A stretch of 64,000 nt of DNA from Klebsormidium nitens. Taxonomy: Eukaryota > Streptophyta > Klebsormidiophyceae > Klebsormidiales > Klebsormidiaceae. Within the stretch, counting starts at the first letter, position 1. The number at the start of each line of letters is the position of its first letter. Both the position numbers and the translations under genes were made by a program. Below are positions 14,201-23,447 of the stretch, one piece after another. The notes under the pieces are model-generated. The model did not search any database. It had not been told where the DNA came from and saw only the letters and a program-made list of their open reading frames with translations. The stretch is taken from NCBI GenBank assembly GCA_000708835.1, contig DF237217.1:1-64000 (forward strand), given 5' to 3'.

Positions 14201-17200
14201 GTTTCAGGCCGAAATGATCGGGACTCCAAGCCATGACGGTCATGTCTTTGGTCTTGCCGCAATGTGACGGAATGCCTTATGAGCTAGAGAAGGTGAAAAC
14301 CCTACAAACGCCTCAGCTTCTGAAAATCAAAAGGGTTGTAGAGAACCAAAAATGGGTACGTCCGGTACAAGTGCTCACTCGACCGCGAAGAGATCAAATG
14401 TATCGTGTTTCCACGCGACAGCCCTCAGTACTTGCATTTCGCGCTTTTCAAGTGCCGAAAAGCTAAAACGCTACAGCTCTTTGCGAGCAGCCTGCCGATC
14501 TAAGTTAGCGAGGGAGCCTTTAAAGGTAAGATGACTAAATTAGTCGAGTCTGCGACACTGTAGTGATAACTAAGTTGACTAACTTTGTGAGCCTCGTCCT
14601 CTTTTTAGGATCGGCAGGTTGCTAAAATGAGCTGTATAATATAATCACAGAGCGTTTTCACTTCTGAGAGCCTTATAGAGCTCACCGGACTGCGGTCGAC
14701 GAACTCGGAGTTCCTGGCAATGGCGGTCACGTGCTTGCGCTTCAAGGATTGCCCTGTAATGGTGACAACCCCAAGAGGCTGAAAGTCTTCGAGGCTAATC
14801 CCTCTCTTTCTAGAAATCTCGGTCGCTCACCCGACCGCGAAGAGGTCGACGAACTCGGGGTTCCAGGCGATGGCGGTCACGTGCTTGCGCTTGGCGCGCT
14901 CCGTGTAGAACTTCCAGAGCGGGAGGCACGTGCCCTCGCCGTCCCGGAACGCGTCGCTCGCGTCCTCCCAGTACTTGAAGTCCTGCGCGATGTCGTCGAA
15001 CGAGTTCTGGTTCACCATGCGCTCCACCACCTGAGAAGGAAAAGTGGTAAGTCAAGTTATTGAAATTTAGGCGTTTGGGGCTCAGACATATAGAGCCCTT
15101 CTCGAAGGGTTCGGTTCTTGATCTGTGCGAAAGTCTGCGCGGTGTCGTCGAACGAGTTCTGGTTCACCATGCGCTCCACCACCTGAGACAACGAGGACAG
15201 GAGTTTGCTCTCAGGGTTTTGGAACCCTTTTCATCGTGTCTAAAACGCCAAGGACACGATGATTTTGGAGCATACAGGCCGCGGAGAGAAAGCGTTCGGC
15301 ATCAAGATCTTCGCTTCTCGTTTGAAATCCTAAACAATGTTGCCGAATTCTGGTTCACCATGCGCTCCGCCACCTAAGAAAGCAGGAGGAGGTGTTGAAT
15401 TGCATGGTTCTGGAAGTGTGGGTGTTTTGATGTCGATGATTTAAAGTGAAAAGACTGCTTTAAGCAGTATTGCTTTCTATAATCCTTTCAATTCCTGTTT
15501 AGTGTCGTCGAGAGACTTCTGGTTCACCATGCGCTCCACCACCTGAGAGAGGAGGACAGGAGTTTGCTCTCAGGGTTCTGGAACCCTTTCTATCGTGTCC
15601 AAAACGCCAAGGACACGATAACTCTGGAGCATACAAGCCGCGAAGAGAAAGCTTTCGGCATCAAGACCTTGTTTGAAATCCTAAGCAATGTTGCCTGATT
15701 CTTTACCATGCGCTCCGCCACCTAAGAGAGCAGGAGCAGATGTTGAAATGCATGGTTCTGGAAGTGTGGGTGTTTCGATGTCGATGATGTGCAGTGTAGA
15801 GGCGGCAAAAAAGTGCTTAAAGCAGTTTTATTTTCTCAAATTATTTGAAGTCCTGCGCGATGTCGTCGAACGAGTTCTGGTTCACCATGCGGTCCACCAC
15901 CTGGGGAACAAAGGCGGTAAGTTTATTTCCAGGCATTTGGGGTTTGAGAATTCTGTAACATATAGAGGCCAGGATATGAGCCCTTTGGAATGTCCAATTG
16001 TTGACCCGTTCAGGAATCGGCGCAATGGTATCGAGATCGCCCTGGTCCACCATGGCTCCACTACTCGCGAAAAAATTCGAAGAATTTAGACGTTTGGGAC
16101 TGAGGGTGTTTTGAGGCCGCGAACCGAACGATCTAAGCGAAATCAGTCGAATGGAGATCCGGGCAGTGTCGTCGAAAGAGTTCTGATTCACCATGCGCTC
16201 CGCCATCTGGGCGTAGAAGGCGTTATTGGCTCTCAAGATTTCGTGACGCAGAGTTCTGAAGGGGATTAGGCTTCCTGAAGGATAGACGCCGCAAAAGGTG
16301 GGGTTAGCATGGGGGTTAGGGTGGGTAGGGGTAAGCACATGGCGGAACGACTTAGGGTTTGGGTGGTCGTCATCTTTCCTTAGGGTTTTACTTTTGAATC
16401 TCATGAATCAAGATTTTCGAGCTTGAGGGTCCTGCGCGGTATCGGTGAACGTATACTGGCTCACCAGGCTGTCCACCACCTGGGAGATCAAAATGCGGGT
16501 TTCATACCGACTTTAATGGAGTATCAGGCTCAAGCTAGAAAGGCCAGACGCTCGTCCGTCGCGAAAAGACTCTGGCGAAACGTTGACTTTCGGCATGTTA
16601 GACTAGAGATGACAACAGTACCTAACGCTTCCTAACCAGCTTTTGCTGTTGCTTATCACGCACTTCGTGAGATACAAAGAGGAAAACGAGACGCGGCGTT
16701 GAAAGAGGTTAGGATTTGCTCTTATCACCAGGACAGGAGGTCCGCACAAGTGCAGGCTCTTTTGTCAGTCTTAGGGTTTACCTTGACCGCCTTCGACATG
16801 GCTTTGTTGTGCACGACGCTCTCGGTCTCCTCCTTTCTGGGCGGCCCGCTGCCGCTCGTCCCCGCGTTGCCGTCGCCGGACATGCTCTTCCGGGGCCCAT
16901 CGGTGAAAGAAGCGCCCGTACCCTTATTCTGCGGGAAGGGTGGGAGGGTTGATGGGTTGTCTTGCGTGCAATCGGAAATGGAAGGCAGAAAAACCCTAGT
17001 TTGCAGGAAGCAGAACGCGGGGGTCACTGTGACGTTCACAGAGCTCTTCCGGGCCCCATCAGTGAAAGAGGCAGCCGTACCCTTATTCTGCGGGGGCGGA
17101 AACCGAGGGTTAACGAAACACTTGCGTGCGGTCGAAATCAGGAGGCAGAAAGACCAATTTTTGGCAGAAAGCAGACTGAAGGGGGTAATGTGAGATACGA

Positions 17201-20200
17201 AAAAACGAGGTGCCATTCTGGGAAGATGTAGACAAAGCCCTGATACGCAGGATGGTAAACCGCAGCGTTTAGAAGTAGTGGAGCATCACAGAGCATCCGC
17301 GAAGGAGGAAGAGAAAGCCCCAGTTAGCAATTAGAAAAAAGGTTGAAACAAGCCTTCAGAACCCCTCAGCCCCATGCCCCATTGCAGCAACTGGTTCTTT
17401 ATGAGTAAGCAGGAACATCACGGCAAAACATCGCCGTTAGATTACGCTAGAAGCGCTCCCGCCCGATGTTCGTGCAGAACCAGATCACGTCAACAATGAT
17501 TTGTGTTATACAAGCCTGACCACCACTTTGAAGCCTTGGAACATTACAGGCGGACAATCAATGTGAAGACGGACAAGACCCTGCTTTTCTGAGCTTGCAA
17601 GACCTGTGTCGTCCGGTAAGATCGACGTTCAAAAGAAGATCAAGATGAAGTGGAGAAGAAGCAGAAAGACCCCTTTTGACTTCAAGAGTTGGGTCTCCAA
17701 TGCCTGCAAGCATGCGTCACTTTCTTAGGGAACACACGCATAGGCAACTCCGCCTTCAACAATCCCAAAGAATACATAGTTTGACGGAAGAAGCTATTCG
17801 AGACGGAGAAAGAAATGAAGGCAAGGCTCACCTTTCTTAGCTCCTTATTCAACCGCTGCCGCTCCTGGTCCTCCATGTATCCGTCGAAGATGGCCCACTG
17901 CAGAGAGGCCACGTGTGAGTTCGACATCCGAAAACGTGCCAGAGACGGTAATGGGATTGAACAACACGTCTACTGAAAGCTAGTGCAGTCAATCCGACTT
18001 GCGAGCAGGCTTGATTACCAGCGGAACTTATGCTCGACGGGCCGAAAAGCATGGGGGGAACACGCATTATGCACCCTTCTGCGTGGCCATGCCGCAAAAG
18101 TCGTTGTTGTTCGTCGACTTGATCGCTTTTGAACGGGTGTATCAGGATTCAAAGTTCCTAAGACGAGACCCCGTCCAGCACAAAGAACGAGCTTCTCAAT
18201 TCCTGGAGCATAAATCCACGATACCAATCCTTGTAGCCATGCGACTGAAGTACCAAACTCCTCACCCTGAATCCCAACCCTAAATCCTGGCCCTGAAACC
18301 CTGGATTGCCAAACCCTATCAACCGCAGATGCAAGATTCAGGGTTTCACCTGCGTGGCCATTCCGCAAAAGTCGTTGGTGTGCGGCGGCTCCGTCGCGGT
18401 CGCGCGGTCGCGCGTGGGGTTGTTGTACGTCTGCGCCGCGCGCTCGCTGAAGTTGAACGAGTTGCGCAGGTCCATGCTGTCGTCCACCAGCTCGTCCTCC
18501 CCGCCCGCAGGCTTGCGCGCGCGCGCCTCGAACGCCGCCTGCGGTAGATTGCTGACCTTAGAAAAGATATCTGCTGACGTCAGGACATCTGCATCTTGTG
18601 GTTGCAAGATAGATTGCTGTCGTCCACCAGTCGTCCTCCCCGCCCGCCGGCTTGCGCGCGCGCGCATCGAATGCCGCCTGCAAAGACAGTCGGTGACGTC
18701 AGCACGGCGACGTCAACAGAGAGTGCTGACGCCAGCGCATAGGCGCACGTTTCAAATTGTAATGGCTGTCCTCAATAAGCTCGTCCTCCTCGCCCGCGGG
18801 CTTGCGCGCGCGCGCTGAAACACCACCTGTGATGAAAAGTTACTGACGTCAGAAAAGGTCTGCTGACGTCAGACATCTGACCACTTTGATTGCGCAGACA
18901 TCGTTGTCGTCCACCAGCTCGCTGTCCGTCCCGCCCGCAAATTTGTGCGCTTGCGCCTCAAAAGCTGCCTGCAAAAACTGCCGTCAGCAAAAGCGTGTTT
19001 CTGCCTGTATTGCACAAGAGAATGCTGACGGAAGGACGCAGAACAAATCGTCGTCAACCAACTCGTCCTTCCCAATGCTGCTTGGGGAAAAGGGTGGACA
19101 GATGCAGCAGTTCTTTGACATATTGTCGTGTCCTTTGTTCTCAAAGTACTCTTCCCCAATACGCCTGACATGCTTCTCAAAAGCATACACCAATTAGCAA
19201 GCGCAAGCCTTCCCTGGCATCTGATCCTATCCTCTTTTCAGTGCACATCATCAGCCCGAACAATCCGAACGCTGACGTCATGCCCTCTTTCCAGCGCACG
19301 TCATCACCCCGAGACACCCCCTTCACCAACTCCTCTAGCTTGCCCGTTTCTCATCCATATTTCTAACCACCCAACTGCTGACGTCATGCTCACCCGCGCG
19401 TCCGCCTCCTGCCGCTCTAGTTCCATCTGGCGCCCCGCCTCCTCGCTGTCCTTGTTCAGCATCCAGCCGTCCGATGAGAAGTGCACCATCGTCTGGTCGA
19501 CCATCGGATCGAACTTGAACTGCCGCTCCTTGTACGTGAATCGGGCGATGTTGTGGGGGGCGAACCTGCAGGGATAAGTTCTCCGGGCTTGTTGACTGGG
19601 GGGGTGAATGGGATGCGGATGAATAGGTGATCTACCTTCGACATGAATTCCAGGTTCCTGGACAAGCGGACCATCGTCTGGTCGACCATCGGATCGAACT
19701 CAAACTGCCGCTCCTTGAACGTGAACCGGGCGATGTTATGGGGGGCGAACCTGCGGGAGCAGTCTCAATAAGAGCTCGGGACATATCAACTGGGACGTGA
19801 AGTCAGTGGGGGTGTTAAGAGTGCTTGGGTTCTTTTGATTATCCTGGGATAGTGTTGACACCACTGTTGGTTGACCGTCACTGGCTGAAACGGCATCTTG
19901 ATGCACGTCTTAATCATTAGATCACTAAGTTGAGAAAATCATAACCCTGATGGGTACTTCTGCAGGCTCTAGAATGCTCGCTTGACTTCTCGGGAGAAGT
20001 GGAACTACAAAACGTACTCTGTGCGAGTCCGGAAGCGACTCGTTCGTCGTGTCCAGCTCAATCGAAGCCTCCAGTAGCAACAGCGCACGCCTCCAGCGAC
20101 ATCACTCGCCCCGCAATCAATACATAATTTTTTATAGTCCCGTACAAGTCCGATCATCGCGGAGGGCTGAATTTGCGGTTCTGAAGTGGATGGGGAGGCA

Positions 20201-22370
20201 GAAAAAATGATCGTTCAGCAGGTCTAAAAAATTGAGCAATGTGCATCTCGCGCCGTAAGCTTACGGGTTGTTTGCGGTGAGCGTTTTGGTAATCTCCTCC
20301 TTGAGCTCTTCCGGCGTAAGCTTGAGCTGTTCAGGGGGCACCACCAGCTCCTTCTGGGGCTGCGAATGGAAAAGAACACGTCAAGATTTTCGTAAAGGCA
20401 ATGGAAGTTACTACTAATTCGAGTGTTCACAATAAGCAGAAGCCCCGGGCACGCAATTTGAAGCTACTAACCTAAAATATCACGCGCTCCGCAATCCCCA
20501 CCCACCCTAACCACCAAGCCAACCCTACTTGTCCCCGGGGTGCCTATGTTAGTGAACACTTCGTTTAGTGAACACTTCCGTTGCCAAGATAAGTTTTCTT
20601 CTCCACACTTCTACAATTTTCAAGTCGGAGGTCATGCAGTACCCTTGCTTGGCTTCCTAGGTCCCAAGAAACGTGAAGCCTATGCTTGGCATGCCAGGTA
20701 AAAAGTAGCCTCACAGGAGCGCCCTTTGGAAGAGGTGTTATGGACGGCAGCTACGCTTCTGTAGATAAAAGTGCGCCCTTCTAAGTTCTCTACGCCCCTG
20801 TAAGGCCCTCACTACCCGCTGTTTGGGCAAGGCAGAATTCCACCTTTTTCGAAGAAAGTGTTCATAGGAAAGGTGCTGAGCATTTCCACCCCCTTAGAGG
20901 CTAACCTTTCTCGACTGACCTACTTCAAAACTAATTGTGAATTTGGTTACGATACTCACCGGCTCCCAGTTGCCATCCGCTCTCTCTGGGGGCGCTCCAT
21001 TGACGATCTCGACCTGCTTCTTCACTTCTGTCTTCTCCGCCTTCTTTACCTCCACCTCCTCTTCAGGAGCGGGTGCAACTTTGCTTCCTTTTACATTCCG
21101 CGACGGTCGCACGCCACTCGCCGGTGAAGGCGCTTTTGTGGGGGCAGGGGAGGGGGCCTTGGCCGGGCTTGGACCCTTGGCCGAGGGGGGCTGCATAAGC
21201 AAAAGGGAGTGTGTATGAAACTGAGTGCTCATATTTACCACGTGTGTGACTTCTTGGATACTTGGTCAAGGGGGGGCTGCATAAGCACAGGGGACTATGT
21301 ATGAAGCTGAGTGCTTGTATCGTCCACGTGTGTAACCCTTGGCCCGAGTGGAGCTGCATTAGCGTAGGGAGATTGGATGAAGCTAAGTGCTTATAATTTC
21401 CCCCGCATATCTTCTCTCGGACCAACGGCTGAGGAGGGTTGCATAAGGGCACGGAATTGAGTGCTTATAGCTTCCGCTGTGTGCCTCTTCTTTTGTAGCA
21501 AGAATGCTTAGGTGTTTTCGCATGTAAGGCCGATAGTAAAATATGCCATCGCTTTGAAGTACAAGAACAATGATCAAGTTTGCGGCTACAATGAGCAGGT
21601 TTGATAGTGCAAAGTGGTTGTGTTGATGACAGTGATTGATGGTAAAACCTAAGAGGACGTGCATTTGCTGACTTGTGAATAGAGGTCATTGTGCTTGCCT
21701 GAGGACACTGTCTTGAAAGTAGTAATGTAGACAAGCAGTTGCTGAAACAAGGTGCTAAGAAATAAAGTGCGCACGGAAAGCACGGTTGGAAAATTTCGAA
21801 GAAAAGTGCCAATTCTGCATCCACTGAGGTCCTTTTTGAACAACAGTGCACCTCAGCAGGGCAAACCTATGCAGAACATATTGTAAAGAGGCAGGTGAAT
21901 CTATGTGGATCTGTCAAATGGCTGATGAAATGGCACCCTAGTGCCAGAGACCACCACCCCAGTCAATAAAAATGCCCTTCGCAACATGAAAGAGTCCATC
22001 GAAGTTTGTCAGGCAGCAAAGAGAATGGCCTTAGAGACTGGGCCTGGATAAGCAAACAAATCTCTGGAGAATCTGGATATACCTGTCCCACACGTGGTAA
22101 AAGGTCATGCCAAAAACATCATTGATCATTATCTGTTGCAGAGCTCCAGACAGCAAACAAAGGCTGGAAAAAGATGGGGGCAGCTTAGGTGTTACGAGCT
22201 CGTTAGTCAGTCTCAAATCCGTATGTACATCTTCTGTATCACTTATCATCAAGGAATCCCTTCTTTCTGCAGCAATAGACTGGGGCCCACCGCATTACTT
22301 CAGTGAGTCAACTCAGCTGTTGTATGTATGTTGGAGATCCGCCACTTACCTTCGCAGCCTTTGGAGGCAT
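11235..22370 (-). CDS. DNAI1: Axonemal outer-arm dynein intermediate chain 1 (DNAI1 / IC78 / ODA9 type)
   Basis: WD-repeat intermediate chain of the ciliary outer dynein arm, which links heavy chains to the doublet microtubule. Fourteen minus-strand exons join in frame: 22370-22350, 21190-20960, 20359-20265, 19565-19394, 18538-18350, 17897-17832, 16928-16782, 15030-14831, 14114-13856, 13337-13230, 13009-12809, 12311-12105, 11810-11712, 11396-11235. They give 718 residues, near the usual ~700. Exon 1 encodes only MPPKAAK; exon 2 is Pro/Ala/Lys-rich. Family hallmarks in order: '[15 protein letters not shown]', '[17 protein letters not shown]', '[18 protein letters not shown]', 'LFAVGYGSFDF', 'GVMCLDFHP', '[13 protein letters not shown]', '[14 protein letters not shown]', '[11 protein letters not shown]', '[16 protein letters not shown]', '[18 protein letters not shown]'. 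The ATG at 22370 was chosen because its donor GTAAGT is phase 0 with exon 2. Introns carry many partial copies of the neighbouring exon edges, listed separately. Confidence 0.96.
14372..14742 (-). repeat. Copies of the donor edge of DNAI1 exon 8
   Basis: The 3' end of exon 8 (true edge 14831) recurs downstream in the same intron. A copy at about 14681-14742 matches the exon from the '[12 protein letters not shown]' codons to the donor and keeps CCG|GTGAGC. A shorter copy at about 14372-14398 repeats only the last ~25 bases. Both are in the same orientation as the exon, so they are tandem rather than inverted duplications. Confidence 0.8.
15130..16490 (-). repeat. Array of partial DNAI1 exon 8 acceptor-edge copies
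   Basis: The first ~40-60 bases of exon 8, coding for [19 protein letters not shown], recur about seven times in the intron just upstream of it. On the plus strand the 'ttctggttcaccatg' core lies near 15004 in the true exon and near 15155, 15347, 15515, 15698, 15874, 16180 and 16455 in the copies, with spacing of about 150-300 bases. Several copies keep an AG acceptor directly before the coding part (near 15185, 15545, 15903, 16208, 16483). A higher-order unit of about 350 bases is visible at 15155-15500 and 15515-15850. No copy continues into the rest of the exon. Confidence 0.9.
17044..17093 (-). repeat. Copy of the acceptor edge of DNAI1 exon 7
   Basis: About 50 bases match the beginning of exon 7 (true edge 16928), including the CAG acceptor and codons for NKGTxASFTDGxRKS. 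The offset is about 159 bases. The intron sequence beside each copy is also similar (GCAGAAA...GCAGAA), so the duplicated unit included intron as well as exon. Confidence 0.85.
18077..18117 (-). repeat. Copy of the donor edge of DNAI1 exon 5
   Basis: About 40 bases match the last codons of exon 5 (NDFCGMATQ, true edge 18350). Here the sequence after CAG is AAGG, not GTGA, so the splice donor is lost. It lies about 270 bases downstream of the true edge in the following intron. Confidence 0.8.
18600..19100 (-). repeat. Array of partial DNAI1 exon 5 acceptor-edge copies
   Basis: The beginning of exon 5 (true edge 18538), coding for [20 protein letters not shown], recurs at about 18617-18683, 18771-18832, 18901-18973 and 19048-19100, becoming more degenerate with distance. 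The first copy keeps GCAG before the coding part. The stretches between copies carry TGACGTCA at 18575, 18694, 18844 and 18864, so this palindrome is part of the repeated unit. Confidence 0.88.
19650..19752 (-). repeat. Second partial copy of DNAI1 exon 4 with intact acceptor
   Basis: This stretch repeats the first ~80 bases of exon 4 (true edge 19565), coding for [10 protein letters not shown] and on through DPMVDQTMV, with CCCGCAG kept before it. After 'VDQTMV' the copy diverges and has no matching exon end. It lies about 187 bases upstream of the true exon edge. Confidence 0.88.
21255..21450 (-). repeat. Copies of the acceptor edge of DNAI1 exon 2
   Basis: The start of exon 2 and its upstream intron (plus-strand core 'gaggggggctgcataagc' at about 21183) recur at about 21268, 21345 and 21432, with spacing of 77-87 bases. 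A CTGCAT-like acceptor complement and the following 'gtatgaaactgagtgctcata' intron part are repeated too. Degeneration increases away from the exon. Confidence 0.8.
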
Positions 22371-23447
22371 CTTTAGTTTACCGCCAGCGCCTTGGTGCTA
22401 CATGAGCTGGAGCTCATCCACTGGGTTGCTTCTGATGGTGCGCAGGTACCCGTATGCTTGTGAACATCCTTTGTGCGGTAGATGAGTTGGTGACACTCTC
22501 GTCTACTTTTTGGAATTCCAGAAATTGTAGAACATGCAATACTTGAACACTTCCAACTGCTGGTTACAATAAGCTAGATTGTTGGACCTTGTTCTGCCGC
22601 CCGTTCAATATTACCTTCTAGTGCAAACAAGACAGGGGCCTTTTCAGACTTAGCACCTCGGTTGTCCAAGGAGCTGTTTCCGACTACAAGCTACGATGAC
22701 TCGGAAAGTGCCCTTCACCAGCTAAAAGAAGACTTGCCCCCTGATGTCATACTAGGATCAGCGCCAAACTTCGAGCTCAAGAAGATGATATCTTCTGCGC
22801 TCAGATGGCCGTGTAAATTTTGGCGGAGCTTGCTCCTTTCCTCCGTTGGGCGCTGAGCTCCTTTGAATGCGGAAAGAGCGTCAAGCGAAAGGGATTGCTG
22901 CTCTTGCCGCCGAAGCCACGACCCTGTTGATCAGTGTCAGAATCTGTCTCGAGTGTCTGGCTCTACCTACGTTACTGTAGTAGGTAGTACGTGAGTCCCA
23001 GATTCAGGACTGGGAGGCAACAAAACGTCTCCCTGATTCGGGCTGGTGAGCAGGACGGGCAGGTTTGGATCCAGACCCGCGCGCGTAACTGCCTGCAAAT
23101 GACATATTTGCGCGGTCTGCGGCCGCGAGTATTATACATCCTGCGCGGCCGCGGCGCCGCGGCGCTTGGCAAACCTGCAGGGTTTGGAGGTTTGCAAGAC
23201 ATTCAAAAAGCCTGAGCTGACAGTGATCAGCATTGGCAAAGCGCAGCAAGAAAGCAGGCTGCGCAAGAGGAAGGCAAGACTCAAGAGGCTAGAGCCGTAG
23301 GGAAGACGAGTGTCAGTGAGCAGGGGTCAGGGTTCAAGAATACACACCGTATCTGCCGTAGCCGCTGCGGGTCGTGGGTGTTTTGCGTAGGTACATAGTG
23401 GCTGGAATTCGGACGGTAGTTGTCTTGAATCCTTTTGATCCGTCAAC
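22371..23447. promoter_or_regulatory. Shared divergent upstream region of DNAI1 and NUP35
   Basis: About 1.08 kb separates the ATG of minus-strand DNAI1 from the ATG of plus-strand NUP35, so both promoters must lie here unless further 5' exons exist. A GC-rich block at about 23112-23165 contains two GCGGCCGC sites and a GCCGCGGCGCCGCGGCGC palindrome and may be a CpG-type core. I saw no clear TATA box placed for either gene. The short plus-strand open frame at 22662-22856 has no recognisable features. Confidence 0.5.

Noticed and set aside
22662-22856. Plus-strand frame upstream of NUP35 as an extra N-terminal exon
   Set aside because: It has no donor that joins in phase to the NUP35 ATG exon and no family similarity; kept as upstream region.
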